Shown here piece after piece: positions 1-6,441 of a stretch of DNA of 12,803 nt (the stretch's first letter is position 1; each line of letters opens with the position of its first letter). The notes beneath the pieces were generated by a model. The model did not search any database, was not told where the DNA came from, and worked only from the letters and a program-made list of their open reading frames with translations. The DNA comes from Treponema sp. (GTDB lineage Bacteria; Spirochaetota; Spirochaetia; Treponematales; Rectinemataceae): assembly GCA_012516755.1 (NCBI GenBank), contig JAAYWE010000154.1:1-12803 (forward strand), given 5' to 3'. Made by a program: the position numbers and the translations under genes.

Positions 1-845
1 GAGTCTGTAACCAGCACGATATTGCCTTCCGGTTTGTCTCGGAAAAGAAGGCGAATCAGATCAGGATGCACATGCAACCCATCCGCTATAATCTCGCAAG
101 ATAAATCCGACTGGATAAGGACGGCTCCGACTGCGTTAGGGTTTCTATGATGAAGCCGACTCATCGCATTGAACATGTGTGTGGAGTGCCTTATTCCGGC
201 TTGCATGCCTTCTATCATGTTTTCGTAGCTAGCATCGGTATGGCCCGCCTGAAGCACAATGCCCAACTGATTGCAGAACAGCGCCAGCTCGCGCATTCCC
301 TTGAGCTCCGGCGCTACGGTCATGCTGACAATATGACCTTCCGAAGCATCCCAAAGGCGCTGCATTAGCTCCAGATCCACAGGCCTGACAAACTCTATTC
401 TCTGTACCCCAAGTTGAGCGGGTGAGATGAACGGGCCTTCTATATGAATTCCAATAATCTCGGCTCCTGTTTCATGACCCATCGCCAAGACCACGGCTCT
501 TATTGCCCGGATCATATCTTCTTCCGGCATGGGATACAATGTCGGAACAAAAGAGCTCACTCCCCAAGCAGGTAGTATCTCGCTCATTGCAAGAATGGCC
601 TCGGCGGACATGTCTTCTGTGCCAAAGCCTCCAATTCCATGAATATGGGTGTCTATAAAGCCGGGAGTAAGATAGGCGCCCCCGGCATCGATCAAATGCA
701 CCTGTGGCCCAAAGGACTTTTGCGCAAATCTGCGCTCAGAGAAAACATCGGCGATTGAATCGCCCTCCACAAGCACAGCACTGCGGTCCATGCGCGCATA
801 GCCCGCAATGACAGTCGCATTGTGAATGCAAAAGACCGATTGCAT
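1..845 (-). CDS. nagA: N-acetylglucosamine-6-phosphate deacetylase, 3' end beyond window
   Basis: NagA removes the acetyl group from GlcNAc-6-phosphate to give GlcN-6-phosphate and acetate, in cytoplasmic amino-sugar catabolism and cell-wall recycling. I translated it by hand: 281 complete codons are present, against about 380 residues in E. coli NagA, so the C-terminal quarter is missing off the left edge. Family motifs appear in order: a D-T-H-I-H-G metal-site motif (residues 65-70), H-I-E-G-P-F with metal-binding Glu136, G-H-T with His202, H-M-F-N-A-M starting at His223, I-A-D-G-x-H, and V-T-D ending at Asp281, the expected catalytic aspartate and the last whole codon. The ATG at 845 lies 23 bp after the stop of the TPR gene, with only a weak purine-rich (AAAGAGA) ribosome site, so it is probably cotranscribed with that gene. 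No inactivating change is visible in the part present. Identification is firm. Confidence 0.95.
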   Translation of the reverse strand, partial: MQSVFCIHNATVIAGYARMDRSAVLVEGDSIADVFSERRFAQKSFGPQVHLIDAGGAYLTPGFIDTHIHGIGGFGTEDMSAEAILAMSEILPAWGVSSFVPTLYPMPEEDMIRAIRAVVLAMGHETGAEIIGIHIEGPFISPAQLGVQRIEFVRPVDLELMQRLWDASEGHIVSMTVAPELKGMRELALFCNQLGIVLQAGHTDASYENMIEGMQAGIRHSTHMFNAMSRLHHRNPNAVGAVLIQSDLSCEIIADGLHVHPDLIRLLFRDKPEGNIVLVTD

Positions 846-868
846 AGTCTCTTTTTGCAAATATCAGT

Positions 869-2221
869 TCAGTTGCTCGTCCCAGAAGCCGTATTCGAAT
901 CTTCAGGGGGAGTGGACTGCTCGGAGGACGAAGCACTATCACTCTCTTGGAGCTGTTCTATAATCTGTTTCCATTCTGTGAGGAGCTGTTCAATAGTCTG
1001 GAAGACAGGATCTTCTTTATCATATACGGCACTAAAGCGCTTCTCTGTTTCCTCCATGTCGACAATGGCTAGCTTGAGATCATCAGCTGACCGAGCTGTC
1101 TGTGCATACATAAGTGCTCTATAGAAGAACAAGGTCCCCATTGCTTGATCATCGCTCGTATACTTTTCAAGCGAGCGGTTTAGATAATCGAAGCCCGAAA
1201 CCGGGTCTGAAGCACCAAGCCAGGTAGATAGCAGCGATTGTACGACATTGGGATCGACGTTGAATTTTTCGGTAACGCTGTCCGCAGAGACATTGGCTTC
1301 TTCTATTTCGCCCATTATTACTGCGACAAGATGCTGAATCAGCATTGGGGCATATTCATCCGGAAAGCGCTCGATCATCGCATCGACATATAAATCAGTC
1401 TTCTGCGTATCACCAGAATTGAGGCCGGCCTTGATACCTTCCACATAGGCATTATACGTGGAACTAGTGACATCAGGATCTTCGATTACCTTATCGATAA
1501 CAGAATAAACTTGGTCGAATTTGCCCTGGTAGTTGAGACTGTTTGCAAGGCTTACCGCAAAGCTAAGCTCCTCGGGAAATAGAGAAATAGCTTGTCTTAG
1601 TACCTTTTCGGCACCTTCATACTGCTGAAGATTCATTAGAAGTTCGGCGTGATTTGCAAGACTCTTGTCGTTATATAGGCCATAAGCGAGAGCTCTATCG
1701 TAGTTTTCTACCGCCTTTTGTTGAATAGTATAGCCATCGATCATCCAATTATCGCTATATTGCTGATTTACGGCGTAAAGGTAACCTGCTAATTCAAGGG
1801 AGAGAATAGGTGGTATAGCTTCGCTGGATTTTTCTAGCGCTTCGACTAGATCTAGAGGATTGAAATCCACTATTGTCTGCTTTTCGGGTGGGTTCAAAAA
1901 TGCTTCATAGATGCTCTGCCCTTCCGCTAAATCGACGAAGCTAAAACTGACTAGCATACCATTGCCAATGCTGTCTTCCAGGGCTATTCGAATCTTCTCG
2001 GCGAGAACATAACCATCTTTGCTGTCAGGGTCGAAGGCAGCAAGTAGATTCCAGGCTTTTGAATATTGACCTTTGGCTTCCAGGAGACGAGCAGCATCGA
2101 TGATTTCTTTCGTCTGAGGCGCAGCATCTGAATAGGGTGACTGGACGGCTGGAGCTTGCTGCGCACCGATAGAAGCAATCACAGCGAGCCATGCAAATAA
2201 TAAGATTACAAAGCGTTTCAT
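869..2221 (-). CDS. Secreted TPR-repeat protein of unknown role
   Basis: A 450-residue protein with a clear N-terminal signal peptide: basic M-K-R, a hydrophobic core at residues 4-18, and likely cleavage after I-G-A at residue 20. No lipobox cysteine is seen, so it is probably periplasmic or loosely envelope-associated rather than a lipoprotein. TPR-like helical pairs are visible around residues 41-60, 166-200, 201-218 and 219-250; a typical one pairs A-E-L-L-M-N-L-Q-Q-Y-E-G-A with A-I-S-L-F-P. The last 25 residues (about 426-450) are Ser/Thr/Glu-rich and low in complexity, probably disordered. The start is supported by AAGGAG a few bases upstream. TPR proteins usually act as protein-binding scaffolds; no partner can be named here. 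It lies directly upstream of nagA and probably shares its transcript. Confidence 0.8.
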   Translation of the reverse strand: MKRFVILLFAWLAVIASIGAQQAPAVQSPYSDAAPQTKEIIDAARLLEAKGQYSKAWNLLAAFDPDSKDGYVLAEKIRIALEDSIGNGMLVSFSFVDLAEGQSIYEAFLNPPEKQTIVDFNPLDLVEALEKSSEAIPPILSLELAGYLYAVNQQYSDNWMIDGYTIQQKAVENYDRALAYGLYNDKSLANHAELLMNLQQYEGAEKVLRQAISLFPEELSFAVSLANSLNYQGKFDQVYSVIDKVIEDPDVTSSTYNAYVEGIKAGLNSGDTQKTDLYVDAMIERFPDEYAPMLIQHLVAVIMGEIEEANVSADSVTEKFNVDPNVVQSLLSTWLGASDPVSGFDYLNRSLEKYTSDDQAMGTLFFYRALMYAQTARSADDLKLAIVDMEETEKRFSAVYDKEDPVFQTIEQLLTEWKQIIEQLQESDSASSSEQSTPPEDSNTASGTSN

Positions 2222-2272
2222 GAATAAGACTCCTTCCCATTGAGGGATATATTCTCTCGTACTATATGAGAG

Positions 2273-2301
2273 AGGATACTTATCTTTGTCCTAAAAAGCA
2301 A
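2273..2301 (-). promoter_or_regulatory. Candidate promoter for the TPR-nagA unit
   Basis: Reading the minus strand, TTGCTT (2301-2296) is followed after 17 bp by TATCCT (2278-2273). The start of transcription would fall near 2266, leaving a leader of about 45 nt that carries the AAGGAG ribosome site. A short inverted repeat (arms 2253-2258 and 2268-2273) overlaps the -10 and the first transcribed bases and might be an operator or a small 5' hairpin. The boxes are imperfect, so this is tentative. Confidence 0.35.
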
Positions 2302-2347
2302 CGGTGCGCTGCAATGCTTACAATGCTTTGCTATGCTTTACAATTGA

Positions 2348-2369
2348 ACACCATACCTACACCATACCT
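2348..2369. repeat. Perfect 11-bp tandem duplication
   Basis: The unit ACACCATACCT occurs twice back to back in the divergent gap before the deoxynucleoside kinase gene. Just upstream (about 2313-2340) are three looser repeats of an ATGCTT-containing unit. No function is evident. Similar perfect duplications occur at 3067-3090 and 5229-5252. Confidence 0.8.
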
Positions 2370-2418
2370 TGGTTATAGGCTTGCGCCTTTGCTTTCTAGA
2401 GATTAGTCTTCGATTGAA

Positions 2419-3066
2419 ATGAGTCGCAGATATGTTGTGGTTGCCGGCAACATCGGTGCAGGAAAATCGACACTTGTGAGCCTGCTCGCCGAGCATCTAG
2501 GATTTATAGCTTATCTTGAGCCAGTCCTGGAAAATCCTTTTCTCAAGGATTTCTATGCAAATATGTCACGATGGGCATTCCATAGCCAGCTTTTCTTTCT
2601 GTCTCATCGAGCTGATATGCACCGCAAATTGAGCGAAGATCCGCATTCCGTTGTTCAAGACAGATCGATCTACGAGGATGCCGAAATCTTTGCCAGGAAT
2701 CTTTATATCCAGGGAATCATGGCCGAGCGCGAATGGTGTATCTATAAAGCCCTATATGCAACCCTTGCCGAAATCTTGCCTCACCCAAGCCTTGTGATAT
2801 ACATCCGTGCTTCGGTATCTACTCTGCAGTCGAGAATAAAGCAGCGCGGGCGAGATTTCGAATCATCGATTCCCGATTCGTATCTCGAAGGACTCAACAA
2901 TCTCTATGAGGAATGGATTTCCTCTTTTACTCTTGCCCCAATTCTTACTATCCCCGGAGACTCCCTCGATTTTGTGACTGAATCGCGGGATCTGCAGGTA
3001 ATCCTAAGAACCATAACAAAACGTCTCGAAGATAATCAACCTTATCTCTTTCCTTATGAAATGTGA
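2419..3066 (+). CDS. Deoxynucleoside kinase (deoxyadenosine/deoxyguanosine kinase family)
   Basis: A 215-residue nucleoside-salvage enzyme that transfers phosphate from ATP to the 5' hydroxyl of a deoxynucleoside in the cytoplasm. It shows the P-loop G-N-I-G-A-G-K-S (residues 10-17), the Glu34-Pro-Val segment, Gln57 and Arg64 that line the nucleoside pocket in this family, the D-R-S-I-Y-E-D motif with catalytic Asp81-Arg82, and the LID segment R-I-K-Q-R-G-R-D-F-E (residues 138-147). Length and motif order match the dNK/dGK family. Whether it prefers dA, dG or dC cannot be read from the sequence. The ATG has no clear Shine-Dalgarno sequence close by. A weak promoter-like pair (TTGCGC 2381-2386, 17 bp, TAGTCT 2404-2409) ends only 9 nt before the start, so a very short leader is possible. 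It is transcribed away from the TPR-nagA pair. Confidence 0.9.
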   Translation: MSRRYVVVAGNIGAGKSTLVSLLAEHLGFIAYLEPVLENPFLKDFYANMSRWAFHSQLFFLSHRADMHRKLSEDPHSVVQDRSIYEDAEIFARNLYIQGIMAEREWCIYKALYATLAEILPHPSLVIYIRASVSTLQSRIKQRGRDFESSIPDSYLEGLNNLYEEWISSFTLAPILTIPGDSLDFVTESRDLQVILRTITKRLEDNQPYLFPYEM

Positions 3067-3090
3067 GGTGATTTATGCGGTGATTTATGC
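3067..3090. repeat. Perfect 12-bp tandem duplication after the kinase stop codon
   Basis: The unit GGTGATTTATGC is repeated twice, starting at the first base after the TGA stop of the deoxynucleoside kinase gene. It probably arose by local slippage or duplication. No regulatory role is apparent. Confidence 0.85.
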
Positions 3091-3113
3091 TTTGTCACAT
3101 TACATAATTTATA

Positions 3114-3664
3114 TTATTTCTCGTTGCTATTCATTTCTGACATAGCAAGCAAAGACTCTCGTTCAAGGCGCCACAGAGTTCCCAAAGGCCTCATTGCTCC
3201 CAACGCTCGAAGATAGAAAAACATCTCTGTGTAACTTTGTCCATTATATTTTCCCATGTTCGATAGAGCGTCAGATGTGCATTAGCTCCAATGCGTGCCA
3301 GAGCTTCTCTATCGGAAATTCGGCAGTCCATCCATGATAAGCAGTTCATCCGTGATAATGGGTAGTGTTCGCACTAGAAACTAAAGGTTCTTTTCAAGTC
3401 TATGCTGCCCTACAAAGAGGCCTATGAGGTATTCTTCTGAAAACCAAAATAACCGGCTCCACCAGCTCGATAGGGAGCAATATCTGCCGGAAGATCGAGA
3501 TCCACCACATTTCCTACTGCATCATACGGACCTATGTAACCGTACTCACGAATGCTAAGAACATGGTTCCGCTGCCATATCATCAAATAGGTGTGCAATG
3601 AACAACATGATCTTTGCCTGGATTTCTTATTTGTGCAGATCAGTTTTCCTCTCGAAAACAGATT
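3114..3664 (-). pseudogene. Likely decayed gene remnant(s), family unknown
   Basis: The gap 3067-3716 has no intact gene, but its minus strand carries successive protein-like reading fragments in shifting frames. Reading 5' to 3' on the minus strand: an 80-codon open frame 3664-3422, with the protein-like part near its end (for example V-V-D-L-D-L-P-A-D-I-A-P-Y); a short frame 3380-3309 containing L-P-I-I-T-D-E-L-L-I-M-D-G-L-P; a 46-codon frame from the ATG at 3331 to 3191 containing A-L-A-R-I-G-A-N-A-H-L-T-L-Y; and a 47-codon frame from the ATG at 3257 to 3114 containing F-F-Y-L-R-A-L-G-A-M. The order and single strand suggest one or two genes broken by frameshifts and stops. I do not recognise the family. 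Random open frames of this size do occur, so confidence is modest. An alternative reading is that 3114-3257 is a small intact gene. Confidence 0.35.
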
Positions 3665-3667
3665 TTA

Positions 3668-3697
3668 TTGACTTTGGCTTATCGCTGGCATTAATCT
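3668..3697 (+). promoter_or_regulatory. Candidate promoter for the MBL-fold hydrolase gene
   Basis: TTGACT (3668-3673, five of six consensus bases) is followed after 18 bp by TAATCT (3692-3697). The -10 is weak and lies in an A/T-rich run, so the exact hexamer is uncertain. Transcription would start near 3704 and leave a leader of about 12 nt that just includes the AGAGAGGTG ribosome site. Confidence 0.4.
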
Positions 3698-3716
3698 AAT
3701 AATAGAGAGGTGCGAT

Positions 3717-4457
3717 ATGGCAAATATGCTCTTTTCTATTGTATTGGCCTTTTCGCTTTCAGCGATGACAGGTTATGCCCAGGGCTGGCCAGAAGGAAAA
3801 GAATCCGATTTCTTCGATACACTGAAAGGCAAATTGGAGATCGTCTTTCTTGGCCATGGCTCTTTGCTTCTAGCCTACAACGGCTCTAATATCTATATAG
3901 ATCCGGTGAGTCAATATGCTAATTTCTCCAAGTACCCCAAGGCCGACTTAATCTTAATAACACACGAGCACAACGACCATCTCGATCCAAAAGCTATAGC
4001 TGCCCTCAGCAAGCCTGAAACACGCATAATTCTGTCGGAGGCATCCCGCAAAAAGCTTGGTCATGGGGAAGTTCTACAGCATGGCCACTCGATCGATGTT
4101 GCAGGAGTAACCGTGCTCGCAGTACCTGCCTATAACATCACTTCGTCCCGGATGGGCTATCATCCAAGAGAAAGAAAAGACAATGGTTATGTTCTGAGTA
4201 TTGGTTCACTGCGTATCTACATAGCAGGAGATACGGAGCCGATACCCGAAATGGCAAATATCGGTAAAATTGATATTGCATTTTTGCCAATGAATCTGCC
4301 CTTTACCATGACACCAACGCAGGTTGCTCAAGCTGCCCGAATCATCAAGCCCAGGATTCTCTATCCTTACCATTTCGGTTCGACCGATACAAGCGAGATA
4401 ACAAGATTGCTCTCTAGCGATAAAGATATCGAAGTAAGAATCCGAAATCTTAAATAA
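3717..4457 (+). CDS. MBL-fold metallo-hydrolase, probably exported
   Basis: A 246-residue metallo-beta-lactamase-fold protein, closest in pattern to the UlaG-like group of metal-dependent hydrolases. Metal-binding motifs are complete: H-E-H-N-D-H (His83, His85, Asp87, His88), a P-A-Y-N segment (137-140), G-D-T-E with Asp172, and P-Y-H-F-G-S with His219. The N-terminus is hydrophobic (residues 4-20) and ends in G-Y-A-Q, which resembles a signal peptide cut near residue 21 although it lacks a basic start; the ATG at codon 4 is another possible start. Export would be unusual for UlaG-like enzymes, which are mostly cytoplasmic. The substrate is unknown. AGAGAGGTG lies a few bases before the start. 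It is followed after 81 bp by tpx, which has its own promoter-like sequence. Confidence 0.8.
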   Translation: MANMLFSIVLAFSLSAMTGYAQGWPEGKESDFFDTLKGKLEIVFLGHGSLLLAYNGSNIYIDPVSQYANFSKYPKADLILITHEHNDHLDPKAIAALSKPETRIILSEASRKKLGHGEVLQHGHSIDVAGVTVLAVPAYNITSSRMGYHPRERKDNGYVLSIGSLRIYIAGDTEPIPEMANIGKIDIAFLPMNLPFTMTPTQVAQAARIIKPRILYPYHFGSTDTSEITRLLSSDKDIEVRIRNLK

Positions 4458-4476
4458 CAGAGCAGCTATTCTTACC

Positions 4477-4506
4477 TTGCCGATAATATATGATTTTCAA
4501 TATATT
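4477..4506 (+). promoter_or_regulatory. Candidate promoter for tpx
   Basis: TTGCCG (4477-4482), 18 bp, then TATATT (4501-4506). The expected start near 4513 gives a leader of about 26 nt. It contains a small inverted repeat (TATAG 4514-4518 with CTATA 4523-4527) directly before the AGGAG ribosome site at about 4527-4531. The repeat could mask the ribosome site slightly, but it is A/T-rich and weak. Confidence 0.45.
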
Positions 4507-4538
4507 TATTTCATATAGCTATCTATAGGAGTATAAGA

Positions 4539-5066
4539 ATGGCAAATATCACGTTTAAAGGAAACCCAATCCAAACAATAGGGTCTCTTCCAGCAAAAGG
4601 AACCACGGCCTCTGATTTTAGCTTGTCCAAATTTGACCTCAGCGATGTAAGCCTAGAGGATTTTGAAGGGAAGATCAAAATCCTCAATATAGTTCCTAGT
4701 CTTGACACCGGCGTCTGTGCCGCCAGTGCCCGAGCATTCAACAAGGCTGCATCTTCTATTGATGATGTAGTCATTTTGACAATCAGTAGGGACCTGCCTT
4801 TCGCACAGAAGCGCTTTTGCGAAGCCGAAGGAATAGATAAGGTTATCACCCTATCCGAACTGCGAACAAGAAATTTTGGCAAGGCTTATGGTGTCGAGAT
4901 TATCTCTGGTCCTATGGCTGGCCTTTTATCGCGAGCGGTAGTTGTGCTCGACAAAGCCAATAAGGTTATATACACGGAACAAGTGCCGGAAATTGCTCAG
5001 GAGCCAAACTATAAAGCTGCTTTGGAGGCCGCTCGTACTGCTACGAACCTTGTGTATAAGGATTGA
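4539..5066 (+). CDS. tpx: Thiol peroxidase (atypical 2-Cys peroxiredoxin)
   Basis: Tpx reduces hydrogen peroxide and alkyl hydroperoxides using thioredoxin as electron donor. The 175-residue product has the N-terminal T-F-K-G-N-P segment, the motif P-S-L-D-T-G-V-C with peroxidatic Cys60 and Thr57, resolving Cys94 in R-F-C-E-A-E-G, and the conserved Arg132 in L-L-S-R-A. These positions match E. coli Tpx (Cys61, Cys95) within one residue. The natural family end, after Y-K-A-A-L-E-A-A-R, is reached at residue 166. The remaining T-A-T-N-L-V-Y-K-D is encoded by a dispersed repeat (5036-5060) that also ends the neighbouring thioesterase. The tail should not touch the active site. AGGAG lies 8 nt before the ATG. 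It converges with the thioesterase gene across a 253-bp gap. Confidence 0.95.
   Translation: MANITFKGNPIQTIGSLPAKGTTASDFSLSKFDLSDVSLEDFEGKIKILNIVPSLDTGVCAASARAFNKAASSIDDVVILTISRDLPFAQKRFCEAEGIDKVITLSELRTRNFGKAYGVEIISGPMAGLLSRAVVVLDKANKVIYTEQVPEIAQEPNYKAALEAARTATNLVYKD
5036..5060 (+). repeat. Dispersed repeat copy 1, encodes the C-terminus of Tpx
   Basis: Twenty-five bases, beginning TACTGCTACGAACC and ending GTGTATAAG, are identical to the inverted copy at 5332-5356 and nearly match the copy at 12265-12293. Read in the tpx frame it gives T-A-T-N-L-V-Y-K, followed by Asp and the stop. The identity stops just after TATAAG, before the tpx stop codon. Confidence 0.9.
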
Positions 5067-5071
5067 GAATG

Positions 5072-5104
5072 GCATAAGGAAGGCTTCTTATGCATATGCA
5101 TAAG
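5072..5104. other. Nested palindromes in the tpx-thioesterase gap
   Basis: The heptamer GCATAAG at 5072-5078 and 5098-5104 and its complement CTTATGC at 5087-5093 can pair in two exclusive ways: a hairpin with an 8-nt loop (5072-5093), or the perfect 18-bp palindrome at 5087-5104. It lies six bases after the tpx stop between convergent genes. It could slow polymerase as a weak bidirectional terminator, but it is A/T-rich and has no U-tract, so a protein-binding site is equally possible. Confidence 0.5.
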
Positions 5105-5228
5105 CATAGACAGGTACATGATCTGCTTTCTTCTTATATATACAGCATTTACAGCACAAGTCTATGCAGCACATTGGACATATTCCTTGTAAAGCACACT
5201 GATTCTCTGCGATGATCTGCAATGGGCT

Positions 5229-5252
5229 TTCTAAGCTCTCTTCTAAGCTCTC
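5229..5252. repeat. Perfect 12-bp tandem duplication in the convergent gap
   Basis: TTCTAAGCTCTC occurs twice back to back between tpx and the thioesterase gene, inside the interval bounded by the inverted repeat copies. No function is apparent. Confidence 0.85.
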
Positions 5253-5319
5253 TATCGAGAAGGGAAAGTCTACATAGTTAGCTCCTTGCTCTTCCCTTAT
5301 TGGCTCTATTTCCTACTTC

Positions 5320-6213
5320 TTACTTCGACTTCTTATACACAAGGTTCGTAGCAGTAATCATAGCCTGTGCTGCAAGAATCCCATCGCAAGCAAGTGCTGA
5401 AAGCCAAGAGGAGTGTGGGGCTTTAATCTTTTCTGCCTGCTTCAATGCATTTTCGGATATAGAGTTGCTTATAGTATGAATGGGCTTTATCCATACGCTT
5501 ATTTTTCCTCCTTTTAGAATCTCGCGTACAAAATCGACTTTGATTCGACAGATAGTCTCTCCATCTGCGCAAGGCACCGCATCGCATAGCCAATTTATGA
5601 AGTGAGCATTATTGACATGGCCATTTTGATCGATGTGCCGTGTGCGAGCCTCTAAAGCAAAGACCTCGGAAAAACCATTTAGCAGGAGAGTATTCTTAGG
5701 TTCCGCATATGGCTCTTTTTTATCTTGCATTGAGTTGTTAGTCGCCTGAGGAAATGCTCCAAAAGAAGCATCCTCGACGCCAGGAGAGAGATCCACAAAT
5801 GGTAGAGGGTAATCCGTGGTCAGATCGATTGGAAGCGTTCTCTCCGGTCGAACCACACGCCGAGTCTTCATGTCCACGATGATATATTCGTACAGGGCAC
5901 CTGCATATCTAAAGCCGGATTCATCCAGAAGTTCGAGACACCTCTGTGCATAGATTTTTTTTGCTCCGACAGGCCAAGTTCTGGCGATAACCCTTTGCCC
6001 AGTTCTAGGCATTGCTTCGATACGGATGTCGATGCGCGAAAGCATCCACGTAAGCCCTCTAGCCCACATATCCTCCATGCCGATGCCCAAAACCGTTGCA
6101 TGGACTCCTGCTGTCTCCTGAAAGAAATTGGCAAGTGCAAAGGGCTTAAGAGGTCCGCCATAACCGCAGTCATATCCTCTCACTTCATAATGAATTTCAA
6201 GAGGTTTTATCAT
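5320..6213 (-). CDS. Acyl-ACP thioesterase (FatA/FatB-type)
   Basis: This enzyme hydrolyses acyl-ACP to free fatty acid and ACP and so ends fatty-acid elongation in the cytoplasm. The 297-residue protein shows the two-hotdog layout of the family. The first domain starts near residue 8 (H-Y-E-V-R-G-Y-D-C) and contains F-F-Q-E-T-A-G-V-H-A (30-39) and W-A-R-G-L-T-W-M-L (50-58). The second carries the catalytic signature D-Q-N-G-H-V-N-N (Asp195, Asn197, His199) followed by H-F-I-N-W. A hydrophilic linker lies near residues 155-170. The last residues, T-A-T-N-L-V-Y-K-K-S-K, come from a dispersed repeat shared with Tpx and look added on. The minus-strand start has an AGGAT-type ribosome site about 7 nt upstream. 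It converges with tpx and diverges from glmS. Chain-length preference cannot be judged. Confidence 0.9.
   Translation of the reverse strand: MIKPLEIHYEVRGYDCGYGGPLKPFALANFFQETAGVHATVLGIGMEDMWARGLTWMLSRIDIRIEAMPRTGQRVIARTWPVGAKKIYAQRCLELLDESGFRYAGALYEYIIVDMKTRRVVRPERTLPIDLTTDYPLPFVDLSPGVEDASFGAFPQATNNSMQDKKEPYAEPKNTLLLNGFSEVFALEARTRHIDQNGHVNNAHFINWLCDAVPCADGETICRIKVDFVREILKGGKISVWIKPIHTISNSISENALKQAEKIKAPHSSWLSALACDGILAAQAMITATNLVYKKSK
5332..5356 (-). repeat. Dispersed repeat copy 2, inverted, encodes the C-terminus of the thioesterase
   Basis: The reverse complement is identical over 25 bases to copy 1 at 5036-5060. It is read in the same frame (T-A-T-N-L-V-Y-K), then continues K-S-K and stops. 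The bases following it (AAGTCGAAG on the minus strand) match those following copy 3 apart from one substitution, so the repeat unit is probably at least 33-34 bp long and copy 1 is its shortest member. Confidence 0.9.
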
Positions 6214-6411
6214 CGATGCATCCTGATCCTTTCCTGGTCTTCTTTATTCACTAATCACCAAATAGCGTTGATATCCTTCTGACATTTCATATACTACCTC
6301 GTTGCATGTTTCTAAGAAAGGCATTATGGAGATTCCGAAGCCTTTTGCTTCTTATGAATATGCTATGATAGATGGGCTCTAATAATGAACTCCGACAAAT
6401 TGACTCCGCAG

Positions 6412-6433
6412 CCATGGAATATCATGGTATAAT
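6412..6433 (+). promoter_or_regulatory. glmS promoter with extended -10 and overlapping inverted repeat
   Basis: A perfect TATAAT (6428-6433) preceded by TGG forms an extended -10 box. A TTGACT lies at 6400-6405, but its 22-bp spacing is too long for normal use; extended -10 promoters do not need a -35. The inverted repeat CCATG-N6-CATGG (6412-6427) abuts the -10 and could be an operator. The -10 ends 8 nt before the glmS ATG, so transcription should begin at or within a base or two of the start codon. Confidence 0.6.
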
Positions 6434-6441
6434 ACAAAGCT

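Noticed and set aside
5036..5356. Repeat copies as integron attC or phage attachment sites
   Set aside because: The repeat lacks the paired R/L core boxes of attC, no integrase is nearby, and it is not at a tRNA gene.
6214..6441. glmS ribozyme/riboswitch upstream of glmS
   Set aside because: The -10 box ends 8 nt before the start codon, so there is no transcribed leader to hold a ribozyme, and I see no conserved core.
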